From Brevibacillus sedimenti (GTDB lineage Bacteria; Bacillota; Bacilli; Brevibacillales; Brevibacillaceae): 64,000 nt of DNA. Location: the NCBI RefSeq assembly GCF_020923495.1, contig NZ_CP064048.1:955501-1019500 (forward strand), written 5' to 3'. Shown here in pieces: positions 33,655-41,812 of this stretch. The position numbers and the translations under genes are program-made. Each line of letters opens with the position of its first letter. The stretch's first letter is position 1. Under the pieces are notes generated by a model that made no database searches, was not told the DNA's origin, and saw nothing but the letters and a program-made list of their open reading frames with translations.

Positions 33655-34482
33655 TTATTTGGATGAATAGACAAACGCGCTGATGATGTGCCGCTGGGCG
33701 ATGAAAAAGATCGCCAGGACCGGCAGCACGAGGATCATGTTGCCCGCCATGATGACGTTCCAGAGTTTGCCGCCTTCCGCCGCCTTCAGCATGGAGATGC
33801 CGATTGGCAGCGTCCGCACGGTGTCGCTGTTGGTCATGATCAGCGGCCAAAAGTAGTCGTTCCAGTGATAGATGAAGCTAAACAGCCCGAACGTGACCAG
33901 CACCGGCTTGGCCATCGGCACCATGATCGTCCACATGATCGTCCACTCGGAGGCATTGTCCAGCCGGGCGGCTTCGATCACCTCATCGGGCACCTGCATG
34001 AAACACTGGCGGAGCAAAAAAATCCCAAAGGCGCTCGCCCCGTACGGCAGAATCAGCGCCCACAGCGTATTCACCAGCCCCCAGTGACTCATTTCCACAT
34101 AGACCGGCAAGAAGACCACCTGAGGGGGAATCATCAAGGCGATCAGGGTCAGGCCAAACAGCAGGTTCCGCCCGCGAAACCGGTAGCGGGCAAAGGCGTA
34201 CGCGGCCGGCACACCCGTCAACAGCTGCAGGACGAGAATCCCCGCCGCCACGAGAAAACTGTTCCAGACGTAGGTGAGAAACGGTCCCGATTCCCACGCG
34301 ATGCGGAAGTTCTCCAAATGCCACGACTCCGGCCACCAGGTAGGCGGGAACCGGTACACCTCCGGCATCGTCTTGAACGCGGTCAAAAACATCCAGAGAA
34401 ACGGAAACACAAAGATCAGGGAAACGACGGCGAGAAGCGCCCACTCCACCGCTTTCCACGCCGCACGTCCCGCATGTCTCAT
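33655..34482 (-). CDS. ABC transporter permease (UgpE/MalG type)
   Basis: 275 residues starting MRHAGRAAW behind GGAGGAGGAGG. About six membrane helices; the ATPase-coupling EAA loop is DEVIEAARLDNASEWTIMWTIMVPMAKP (about residues 182-209). It forms the heterodimeric channel with the permease encoded just upstream (34553-35497). Confidence 0.93.
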   Translation of the reverse strand: MRHAGRAAWKAVEWALLAVVSLIFVFPFLWMFLTAFKTMPEVYRFPPTWWPESWHLENFRIAWESGPFLTYVWNSFLVAAGILVLQLLTGVPAAYAFARYRFRGRNLLFGLTLIALMIPPQVVFLPVYVEMSHWGLVNTLWALILPYGASAFGIFLLRQCFMQVPDEVIEAARLDNASEWTIMWTIMVPMAKPVLVTFGLFSFIYHWNDYFWPLIMTNSDTVRTLPIGISMLKAAEGGKLWNVIMAGNMILVLPVLAIFFIAQRHIISAFVYSSK

Positions 34483-34552
34483 ACAACCTCCTCCTCCCTC
34501 TCGGCGATCCTGGGGCGAATTCGCTGCCACACTTGGCCGGATCAGGGGCCCG

Positions 34553-35497
34553 TCAGCGGTAGTGGACCCGTTTTCCCATCAGGCGGAAATGCAGCAGTGT
34601 CAACAATCCGACCATCCCCAGCAGGACGACGGACGCAGCGGAAGCGATGCCGCCGTTGTAGAAATCCATGCCCTGCTCGTAAATGTAGAAAACCAGCATG
34701 TTGGTGCTGTTGACCGGACCGCCCTGGGTCATGATGTAGATCGTGTCAAACACCTGAAACGATGAGATCGTATTGATCACCAACAAAAAGAACAGCGTGG
34801 GCGACAGCATCGGAACCGTAATGCGGAACAGGGTGCGCCACCACGGAGAGCGGTCCAGGGCGGCCGCCTCGTAGATGTCACGGGGAATGCTTTGCAGCCC
34901 CGCGATGAAGACCACCGTGTTGTAGCCGATCCCTTTCCAGAGGCTGACCACGATCAGCGACACCAGCGCGCTTTTCGTGTCAGACAGCCAGGTGTACGCC
35001 GGCAGTCCGGCGAATTCCAACAGGGCGTTGAGCAGACCGTACTGCGGGTCCATCAGCCACATCCAGAGCATCGAAATCGAGACGAGCGAGACGATGTGAG
35101 GGCTGAACACCGCCGCCTGCACCAGACCGTACACCCTGGCCTTGCGGTTGAGCCACAGCGCGAGAAAAAACGAAATCACAATGCCGAGCCCCACTGTGGC
35201 GAATGTGTACATCAATGTATTGGCCAGCACCTGACGAAAATCGGCGTCCTTCCACAGCTCGGCAAAGTTGTCCAGCCCCACCCATTCGATCTCCTCCAGG
35301 TTGAGCAGCGACCAGTCGTGAAAGGACAAGTAGATTACATACGCGATCGGAAAGAAGAAAAAGGCGAAAAAAAACAGCAGGGCCGGCGCGATGTACAGGT
35401 ACGGACGAATCCGCTCAGCGAAGAAAAATCGGGCTGCCGGCAGCGTCCCCGCCGATTGCGCGTTCGCCACTTCTTGGACAGCGACCGTTTTGCGCAT
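34553..35497 (-). CDS. ABC transporter permease (UgpA/MalF type)
   Basis: 314 residues with about six membrane helices after a soluble N-terminal tail. The EAA loop is RDIYEAAALDRSPWWRTLFRITVPMLSP (about residues 209-236). The ATG shares one base with the stop of the ATPase gene (TGATG), so translation is coupled. Partner of the downstream permease. Confidence 0.93.
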   Translation of the reverse strand: MRKTVAVQEVANAQSAGTLPAARFFFAERIRPYLYIAPALLFFFAFFFFPIAYVIYLSFHDWSLLNLEEIEWVGLDNFAELWKDADFRQVLANTLMYTFATVGLGIVISFFLALWLNRKARVYGLVQAAVFSPHIVSLVSISMLWMWLMDPQYGLLNALLEFAGLPAYTWLSDTKSALVSLIVVSLWKGIGYNTVVFIAGLQSIPRDIYEAAALDRSPWWRTLFRITVPMLSPTLFFLLVINTISSFQVFDTIYIMTQGGPVNSTNMLVFYIYEQGMDFYNGGIASAASVVLLGMVGLLTLLHFRLMGKRVHYR

Positions 35498-36564
35498 CAG
35501 ACCACTCCTCCCGCCAGCGAATGGTTCTGCGTCCGTCCCTCCAGCCGCCCCAGCCGTTTCCCGGTCGCGCGGTCAAACACGTGAATGTGCGCCAGCGGCA
35601 CCGACACCAGCACCGCTTCGCCGATCTCCGCCATCCGCTCCGTTTCCGCCTTGACCACGACGCGTCCTCTCGTCGTTTCCACGTGGTACAGCGCGTCCGA
35701 ACCGAGGATTTCCCGTGACATGATAATGCCGTCGAGCGACCATGCCGTTTCCGCCGGGACCGCCGACACGCTGCCCGGCAGGAGGACGGCCATTTCCGGG
35801 CGAAACCCCCACAAGTATTCCGCCCTCCCGTCCGCCGGGACGACGTTCATCGCGGGTGAGCCGATAAACTGGGCGACGAACAGGTTGGCTGGTTCCCGAT
35901 ACAGCTCCATCGGCGGCGCCACCTGCATGATCGCACCCTCGCTCATGACGACGATCTGATCGCCCATCGTCATCCCTTCCACCTGGTCGTGGGTGACGTA
36001 GATAAAGGTGGTGCCGAGCCGTTTGTGCAGGCTGGTCAGCTCCACCCGCATCTGGTTGCGCAGCTTGGCGTCCAGGTTGGACAGCGGTTCATCCATCAGA
36101 AACACCTGCGGTTTTTTCACCATCGCACGGGCCAGTGCGACGCGCTGCCGCTGTCCGCCGGAGAGCTCCGAGGGCTTCCGCTTGAGATACGGTCTCAGTC
36201 CGACTACGTCCGCGATTTCTTCTACCATCGTCCGGCAGTCATTTTTCGAGCACCCCTGGTTGCGTAGGCCAAACGCGATGTTGTCGTAGACGTTCATCGT
36301 CGGATAGAGCGCGTAGTTTTGAAACACCATCGCCACGTCCCGTTTACCGGGCGGCAGATGATTGACCGGCTGGTCGCCGATCAGGATGTCCCCGTCCGTG
36401 ACGCTCTCCAGCCCGGCAATCATCCGCAGCGTGGTCGATTTTCCGCACCCTGACGGTCCGACCAGCACGGTAAAGGAACCGTCCGGTATCAACAGGTTCA
36501 GCCCTTTGACCACCGTCTGGCCGTGAAATGTTTTCGTTACCTGCCTCAATATCACTCGTGCCAT
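35497..36564 (-). CDS. ugpC: ABC transporter ATPase (UgpC/MsmX type)
   Basis: 355 residues. Walker A GPSGCGKSTTLRMIAG (about residues 36-51), Q-loop FQNYALYP, signature LSGGQRQRVALARA, Walker B FLMDEPLSNLD and switch His in VTHDQVE are all intact. A C-terminal TOBE/regulatory domain spans about 240-355. First gene of the operon ATPase, permease, permease, binding protein, phosphodiesterase. GGAGGG lies upstream. Unlike the shared MsmX ATPase, this one is encoded with its transporter. Confidence 0.92.
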   Translation of the reverse strand: MARVILRQVTKTFHGQTVVKGLNLLIPDGSFTVLVGPSGCGKSTTLRMIAGLESVTDGDILIGDQPVNHLPPGKRDVAMVFQNYALYPTMNVYDNIAFGLRNQGCSKNDCRTMVEEIADVVGLRPYLKRKPSELSGGQRQRVALARAMVKKPQVFLMDEPLSNLDAKLRNQMRVELTSLHKRLGTTFIYVTHDQVEGMTMGDQIVVMSEGAIMQVAPPMELYREPANLFVAQFIGSPAMNVVPADGRAEYLWGFRPEMAVLLPGSVSAVPAETAWSLDGIIMSREILGSDALYHVETTRGRVVVKAETERMAEIGEAVLVSVPLAHIHVFDRATGKRLGRLEGRTQNHSLAGGVV

Positions 36565-36695
36565 CTGGCTCCATTCCCTCCCAGTGCCCTCAACTCCCGT
36601 CGTTCACTTGACAATTTCGATGGTACCGTTGGAGAGTTAAGGAAACGTGAAGCACGTATTAACGTTGGGCCAGGGTTTTGTAAAGGAGTGCCCGA

Positions 36696-36732
36696 TGTAA
36701 AAAAAACGCCCGAATCTCGCATTCGGGCGTTT
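36696..36732 (-). terminator. Strong intrinsic terminator, copy 1
   Basis: AAACGCCCGAAT pairs with ATTCGGGCGTTT around GCGAG and runs on the minus strand into a long U-tract. The same 29 bases recur at 37076-37104. Confidence 0.8.
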
Positions 36733-36742
36733 CAGCGTGTAG

Positions 36743-36891
36743 ACAAAGTCCGTGGTGCATGGGTAATGGGGCCCACTCGCTCTCTTGACGACCAGCAACG
36801 AAGTCGATAGAGTCCGCTCCAAAACGCGACGCGGGCAGGGGGCAAACATCTGGGTATTTCGACGAAGTGAGACTTGTGCCCCCTGTATTCC
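36743..36891. repeat. Dispersed repeat, copy B
   Basis: About 149 bp aligning with 23121-23268 in the same orientation, with substitutions and a few indels. It begins 11 bp from the terminator stem at 36704-36732. Confidence 0.75.
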
Positions 36892-37110
36892 CCGCGTCTT
36901 GCGTCTTTTCGCTTTGCAGGTCGTCAAAGGAGCTCGCTTTGCCCCATCACCCCATGCCATGTACTTTTTCTCCACCTTCGGTTGATTAATGTGCAGGCCT
37001 TGCGGCCTGGAAACGATGGGAAGATCGGTTCCTTGGGAAACTACATCATAATAAAAGCAGTTTGTCTTCAGTCTGAAACGCCCGAATCTCGCATTCGGGC
37101 GTTTCTGGTC
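36892..37110. other. Non-coding remainder between repeat B and the IS3 element, with terminator copy 2
   Basis: No supportable gene. It contains a CAGGCCTTGCGGCCTG stem and, at 37076-37104, an exact second copy of the AAACGCCCGAAT hairpin, without the long U-run. The IS3-family element begins right after this hairpin. Confidence 0.5.
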
Positions 37111-37149
37111 AAGACCCCATTTTGTAGACACTTAAAAAACCCCCGGCCG

Positions 37150-37995
37150 TTAGGCCGCATGCTGACGCCTGTACTCGACTGGCGTCAGCTTATTTAATTT
37201 GATTTGCAAACGCTCCTCATTGTAAAAACGAATGTACTCCTCAATTCGTCTTTGCGCCTCATCCAAACTTCGAATATCATAAGGATAGAGAGCTTCTGCC
37301 TTTAAGTGCGAGAAGAAACTCTCCATAGGGGAATTGTCTAAACAATTGCCCCTTCGGGACATGCTGATTCGGGCGCCAACCTTTTGCAGCATGTCGTGGT
37401 ATGCATGGGACGTGTACTGGAAGCCTTGATCGCTGTGTACGATCAGTCCAGTCACGTCCTTATGCTTTTCAAATGCTTTCCGAAACGTCTCTAGGACAAG
37501 GACATTGTCATTGTGTAAGCTCACATGGTGCGCCACGATTTCGTTGTGAAACAAGTCTTTAATCGTAGATAAGAAGATACGTTGATCTCCTACACGAAAC
37601 TGGGTAACATCGGTGACCCACTTCTGGTTCGGTTTCTCGGCTGTGAAGTCACGCTTCAACAAATTTTCGGCAACACGACCATCTGATTCAGCCGCTCGAT
37701 ACGTGCTCCGATACGCTCGTTTGCCACGAATAATGGCTTTCAGCCCAAGAATTTGCATGAGCCGTAACACCTTCTTATGATTCACAACCTTGCCGTATTG
37801 ACGAAGGAGTTCCGCTTGAATTCTTCGATACCCATATATTCCTTTTCGTTCATCATAGATGGTTTGAATCTGCTGTTTCAGTTCTCCGTCTCTATCCCAC
37901 TCCTTCTGTGCAAGATATCGATAATACCCACTCCTCGATACACCAAGAAGTTTGGAGAGTTCGGTAATCGGGTACAATGCTGCCACATTCTCCAT
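37150..37995 (-). CDS. IS3-family transposase OrfB (DDE integrase core)
   Basis: Shown from the first in-frame ATG; the functional product is an OrfAB fusion by -1 frameshift, and the frame is open back to 38169. The N-terminal HTH_21 segment (ELSKLLGVSRSGYYRYL and DERKGIYGYRRIQAELLRQYG) is followed by the rve core with Asp in QKWVTDVTQFRV, Asp in LIVHSDQGFQYTS and Glu in SPMESFFSHLKAE. The C-terminal FYNEERLQIKLNKLTPVEYR is typical. Complete. Confidence 0.93.
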   Translation of the reverse strand: MENVAALYPITELSKLLGVSRSGYYRYLAQKEWDRDGELKQQIQTIYDERKGIYGYRRIQAELLRQYGKVVNHKKVLRLMQILGLKAIIRGKRAYRSTYRAAESDGRVAENLLKRDFTAEKPNQKWVTDVTQFRVGDQRIFLSTIKDLFHNEIVAHHVSLHNDNVLVLETFRKAFEKHKDVTGLIVHSDQGFQYTSHAYHDMLQKVGARISMSRRGNCLDNSPMESFFSHLKAEALYPYDIRSLDEAQRRIEEYIRFYNEERLQIKLNKLTPVEYRRQHAA

Positions 37996-38012
37996 CACAC
38001 GATACTTTTTTC

Positions 38013-38309
38013 TTACACCTCCCGCATCCAGATTTCCAAACACTTTTTTAGAATTTCGTTCTCCCGTTTCAATTTTTTCACATGTCGATCTTGATCGATG
38101 TACTCTGGACGTCGTCCACGCTGATCCAAAAGACCGAACTCCCCAAGTTGTTTGTATTTCCGCATCCATTTTTTTACTCGATCCTTATCCTGGATTCCTA
38201 AATGCTCAGTGATACGTCTGTATGTCCACTTCTCCTCTACATGCAATCGTATTGCCTCCATTTTCAACGACAAAGGATAATGCTTGAACTTTTGACCTTT
38301 GATAGCCAT
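38013..38309 (-). CDS. IS3-family transposase OrfA
   Basis: 98 residues starting MAIKGQKF behind AGGGGTGA. Helix-turn-helix (MEAIRLHVEEKWTYRRITEHLGIQDKDRVKKWMRKY) and a C-terminal leucine-zipper-like helix (HVKKLKRENEILKKCLEIW) are present. The slippery heptamer AAAAAAG lies at 38049-38043, where a -1 shift from the Leu-Lys-Lys codons enters the orfB frame. Confidence 0.92.
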   Translation of the reverse strand: MAIKGQKFKHYPLSLKMEAIRLHVEEKWTYRRITEHLGIQDKDRVKKWMRKYKQLGEFGLLDQRGRRPEYIDQDRHVKKLKRENEILKKCLEIWMREV

Positions 38310-38411
38310 AAAAAATTCACCCCTTAAAGTAACATCGGTTATCCCAAGGGGTTTTTCCAATGTCTACTTTAAGGGGTGCACTCTATTTCATATCGGGGCT
38401 GTTTATTTCAC

Positions 38412-39140
38412 TCAATTCTCCACCGCCACGATCGCATCCAGCGCGATGCGCGCTTCTGCCTCAATCGCTTTGGCCGTGGTCTCCGTATGAGGGTTGTACG
38501 TTTCCAACAGATCAGCGTCGGCGTACCCATCGATCGCCAGGATGGAACCGGCACGCATGCCTCGGAGCGCAGCAATCACGAACAGGGCCGCATTCTCCAT
38601 CTCCACGGCCAGCACGCCCGCCTGTTGGTACAGCTTGTGCGGAAACTCCACCACGCCGCTGTAAAACATGTCCATCGTCAGTGTCACGCCCTCGGCCACA
38701 TGGAGTCCCGTATCGCGCTTCGCGGCTGCGGCGGCCAGCGCATCGACGACGCGGCGGTCGGCCACGGCCGGGAAACCCGGCGGCACCAATTGGCTGGTCA
38801 GTCCGTCCCGGCGGACAGCCGCCGTGCTGATCACCAGGCTGCCGGGTTCGATCGTTTTTTGGTAGGAACCGGCCGTTCCGACACGGATGATGGTCTTCAC
38901 GCCGCCTTTGGCCAGCTCTTCAAAGCAGACGGCCGCCCCCGGCGAGCCGACGCCGTGGCTGACGACGGCCACCGCCGTGCCGTTCCACGTTCCCGCATAA
39001 CTGTGGTATTCCCGGTTTTCCCCGATCGCCTTGCTCTCGTCCAGCAGGGCGGCAATGCGGGCTGCCCGCTTCGGATCGCCGCAGACGATCGCGCGCTTTG
39101 GCAGGTTTTCCGGATCAACTTTCAGATTGGGCAGCATCAT
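38412..39140 (-). CDS. Nucleoside phosphorylase (PNP/UDP family 1)
   Basis: 242 residues. Phosphorolytic cleavage of a nucleoside to base and ribose-1-phosphate. Phosphate-binding GDPKRAARIA near residue 21, HGVGSPGAAVCFEEL, the IIRVGTAGSYQ segment, the ribose-binding Glu in LAVEMENAALF (about residue 184) and Asp in ILAIDGYAD are visible. The latter Asp resembles the purine-binding Asp of PNP rather than the Gln/Arg pair of uridine phosphorylase, so purine or methylthio-purine nucleosides are plausible. AAGGAG is eight bases before the second ATG. It lies downstream of the BMP-type importer and overlaps the preceding gene's stop by one base (TGATG). Confidence 0.85.
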   Translation of the reverse strand: MMLPNLKVDPENLPKRAIVCGDPKRAARIAALLDESKAIGENREYHSYAGTWNGTAVAVVSHGVGSPGAAVCFEELAKGGVKTIIRVGTAGSYQKTIEPGSLVISTAAVRRDGLTSQLVPPGFPAVADRRVVDALAAAAAKRDTGLHVAEGVTLTMDMFYSGVVEFPHKLYQQAGVLAVEMENAALFVIAALRGMRAGSILAIDGYADADLLETYNPHTETTAKAIEAEARIALDAIVAVEN

Positions 39141-39802
39141 CAATCAAACTCCTTTTTCTCCCATTCGTCTTCCGGAATCGGCAGGGCTTCGCCGGAGAAA
39201 CGCTCTTCGCGAAACGGGTCTCCGTTCAGATGAAAACCGTTTTGCTCCCAGAAGCCAGGGTTGTTTTCGTTCAAGAATTCGATTCCGCGCAGCCATTTCA
39301 CGCTCTTCCAAAAGTAGAGGTGCGGCACGATCAGCCTTAGCGGCCAACCGTGCTTGTCCGTCAGCGGCGCTCCGTCAAAGGAGTGGGCCAGCAGCACGTC
39401 GTCTCGTTCCAGGTCGGCCAGCGCCGCGTTTGCCGTATAGCCGTAATCGCCGTGCAGCATCACATACCTGCCCCGCGGTGTGACACCGGCTGCTGCCAGG
39501 AAGTCGCGGAAACGAACGCCGGTAAACCGGTTGTCAAACCGGGACCAGCGGGTGACGCAGTGAATGTCACAGGTGATCGTCGTCTGCGGCATCGCCATGA
39601 TGTCGGCATACGAGAGCGTTACCTCCCGATCGACTTCCCCGAAGACCCGCAGCGTCCACGTCTCCAGGTCGTAGACAGGCACCTCCCCCTCATGCAGGAT
39701 CGGAAACCGCTCCGTCAGCACCTGTCCCGGCGGCAGCCGCCGAGCCAGGGCCGGATCGACCGCGGGCACCCTCATCCGTTTGATCCGCTCTGCCTTGTTC
39801 AT
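39140..39802 (-). CDS. Sulfite oxidase-like molybdopterin oxidoreductase (YuiH type)
   Basis: 220 residues, no Tat signal, so cytoplasmic. The SUOX-type molybdenum-cofactor domain contains TITCDIHCVTRWSRFDNRFTGVRFRDFL (about residues 75-102), where the second Cys is the expected metal ligand. HGWPLRLIVPHLYFWKSVKWLRGIEF and the C-terminal NGFHLNGDPFREERFSGE follow. B. subtilis YuiH has the same architecture; its substrate is not established. GGAAACGGGAAG precedes the ATG. Its position between a nucleoside importer and a nucleoside phosphorylase, one base overlapping the latter, suggests one transcript. Confidence 0.88.
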   Translation of the reverse strand: MNKAERIKRMRVPAVDPALARRLPPGQVLTERFPILHEGEVPVYDLETWTLRVFGEVDREVTLSYADIMAMPQTTITCDIHCVTRWSRFDNRFTGVRFRDFLAAAGVTPRGRYVMLHGDYGYTANAALADLERDDVLLAHSFDGAPLTDKHGWPLRLIVPHLYFWKSVKWLRGIEFLNENNPGFWEQNGFHLNGDPFREERFSGEALPIPEDEWEKKEFD

Positions 39803-39837
39803 CTTCCCGTTTCCTCCCAGGTCAGTCCGTCTTTTGT

Positions 39838-40755
39838 CTAGCGGGCACTCTGCTGGCTGGCGGTGCTTGCGGCTGTGCCCTTGTCCTTGAGGAAGAACAT
39901 CGCCGCAATCGTCAGTACATAGGGCAGCATCGCGGTAAACTGCGTCGGCAGCGAAAAGCCCTGCAGCCGGATACTGAGCGCGTCCATCAATCCGAACAGC
40001 AGGCTGGAGGCGAGAATGCCCAACGGGTGAGACTGCCCCAACATCATTGCCACCAGCGCGATAAAGCCGCGCCCCGCCGTCATGCCTTCGGTAAACATGG
40101 TCACCTGCCCAAGCGATAACTGGGCCCCGGCCATGCCGCAGAGAACGCCGCACAACACCACGGCCAGCACCTGCAGGCGAGTCACCTTCAGGCCAAGGCT
40201 GCGGGCCGCTACCGGATTCATCCCGGCCGCCAGCACACGGAAGCCGGTCACGGTGTGGGCAAAGAACAGGTGCAGCAGCACCGCCGCCAAAAAGGCCGCG
40301 TAGACCAGCGGCGAATGCCCCGACAGGATGTCCCCCAGCACGGGGATGTCTGCCACCCAGGGAATCCGCCACTGCGGCAGCCCGGCCATGTCCTTGTCGT
40401 AAAACGCCCCTTTCACGCCGAAGACGGCGCGCAGCGCAAACGTGGTCAACCCCAGCGCGAGGAAATTGATCGCCACGCCGACGATGATTTCATTTGCCTT
40501 CAGTCCGATCGTCATGTAGGCAAACAACAGCGAAAACAGCACGGTGACGGCGGCGGCAAACAGCACAGCCAGCGGCAGGCTGCCGGTAAAGTGATTGCCG
40601 ACGATGGCGGAAAACGCTCCGACCAGCACCAGCCCCTCCAGCCCGACGTTGAAGATGCCCACCCGGGCGCACAGCGCGCCGCCCAGTGCCGCCAGGAGGA
40701 TCGGAGTCACCATCCGGATGGTGGAACTGACAAGTGCTCCATCAAACAACTCCAT
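39838..40755 (-). CDS. BMP-type nucleoside ABC transporter permease 2 (NupQ/YufQ-like)
   Basis: 305 residues starting MELFDGALVSSTIRM behind GAGGAGGGA; 14 upstream codons overlap the previous gene without a ribosome site. About eight to nine membrane helices of the BPD_transp_2 family, with the motif IFNVGLEGLVLVGAF near residue 45 and the coupling region AARSLGLKVTRLQVLAV. It overlaps the other permease by 14 bp. Works with the ATPase and lipoprotein encoded upstream. Confidence 0.92.
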   Translation of the reverse strand: MELFDGALVSSTIRMVTPILLAALGGALCARVGIFNVGLEGLVLVGAFSAIVGNHFTGSLPLAVLFAAAVTVLFSLLFAYMTIGLKANEIIVGVAINFLALGLTTFALRAVFGVKGAFYDKDMAGLPQWRIPWVADIPVLGDILSGHSPLVYAAFLAAVLLHLFFAHTVTGFRVLAAGMNPVAARSLGLKVTRLQVLAVVLCGVLCGMAGAQLSLGQVTMFTEGMTAGRGFIALVAMMLGQSHPLGILASSLLFGLMDALSIRLQGFSLPTQFTAMLPYVLTIAAMFFLKDKGTAASTASQQSAR

Positions 40756-41812
40756 GCGACTCCCTCCTCTTGCTCTTGCGGTTTTTCCACCAGTCATGAC
40801 TGATTTTGGCGGAGATAAACAGAATCAGCACGGCCTGGATGACGCTGGCCAACTCCAGCGGTACCTCGGTGTTGCGCTCCACGCCCATCGCACCCGTCTG
40901 CAGGGCGGCCAGCAGTATCGAGGTAAACACGACGCCGATCGGGTGGCAATTGGCCAGCAGCGTGGCCATCAGGCCCGTCCAGGCATACCCGGGGACGGTC
41001 AACGCGCCGTCGACGTACCGGTAATGCGCCCCCAGCACTTCCACGGTGCCGGCCAGCCCGGCCAATCCTCCGCTGGCAAACATCGCCACAAGCATCACCC
41101 GATCCTTGTCAATCCCGCCGTATTGGGCAAACAACGGATTGTGTCCGAGCATCTTCACCTCGTAGCCAAACGGGGTGAACCGGACGATCCAGAACAACGC
41201 CAGAGCAGCAGCCAACGCCATCAGAAAGCCGGCGTGTACGCTCATGCCGGCAAACAGCTTGGGCAGCCAGACGCTCTTTTCCAGCATGGACGTCTGAGCC
41301 AGCGCTGCCGAGCCTGTCTTGTCCTGAAACGGTTCACTCACCAAATACCCGGCAAACAGGACGGCGATGTAGTTGAGCAGCAGAGTGGTGATGAGCAGTT
41401 GGACGCGAAACTTCGCCTCCATGTACCCGGCCAAAAGCGACCAGAGACCGCCTGCGGTCACACCGGCCGCCAGCGCGGCCAGCATTTTCACCAGTCCGGG
41501 ACCGGGCAGGTACAGTCCGACCAGCGTCGCGCAGATCGCCCCCAGCACCATCTGCCCCTCGGCGCCCAGATTAAACACCCCGGCGCGAAACGCCAGCGAC
41601 AGCCCCAGCCCGATCAGCATTATCGGGGTGGACCGGGCCAATGTGGAGGCAAAGGAGTAGTAGCTCCCAAACGCTCCTTTCCACATCTGCTGGTAGGTAT
41701 CCAGGATCGATTCGCCTACCGCGCTGATGACGACTGCTCCCGTCAACAAGCCGATCACCACCGCCAACAGCGGCTGGACCAGCGGTTTACACAGCTTTTT
41801 GACCGCTTCCAT
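40742..41812 (-). CDS. BMP-type nucleoside ABC transporter permease 1 (NupP/YufP-like)
   Basis: 356 residues with about nine membrane helices of the BPD_transp_2 family. The family motif VFNLGAEGQMVLGAI lies near residue 80 and the coupling segment GYEVKMLGHNPLFAQYGGIDKDRVM near residue 215. The start lies 26 bp inside the ATPase gene's end, giving tight coupling. Confidence 0.92.
   Translation of the reverse strand: MEAVKKLCKPLVQPLLAVVIGLLTGAVVISAVGESILDTYQQMWKGAFGSYYSFASTLARSTPIMLIGLGLSLAFRAGVFNLGAEGQMVLGAICATLVGLYLPGPGLVKMLAALAAGVTAGGLWSLLAGYMEAKFRVQLLITTLLLNYIAVLFAGYLVSEPFQDKTGSAALAQTSMLEKSVWLPKLFAGMSVHAGFLMALAAALALFWIVRFTPFGYEVKMLGHNPLFAQYGGIDKDRVMLVAMFASGGLAGLAGTVEVLGAHYRYVDGALTVPGYAWTGLMATLLANCHPIGVVFTSILLAALQTGAMGVERNTEVPLELASVIQAVLILFISAKISHDWWKNRKSKRRESHGVV

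Larger units (their letters stand above)
37111..38380 (-). mobile_element. IS3-family (IS150-like) insertion sequence, approximate ends
   Basis: The two overlapping frames orfA and orfB read left, with the IS3-type -1 frameshift signal. Ends are imperfect inverted repeats: left AC-CCC-ATTTTGTAGACAC near 37114-37131 and, on the other strand, ACCCCTTAAAGTAGACAT near 38378-38361, each followed by AAAAACCCC. The exact outermost bases and target duplication could not be fixed. Confidence 0.85.

Noticed and set aside
36637..37131. 164-codon minus-strand frame through repeat B and the hairpins
   Set aside because: It runs through two terminator stems and has no start signal. The shared residues with the frame at repeat A reflect DNA-level repetition.
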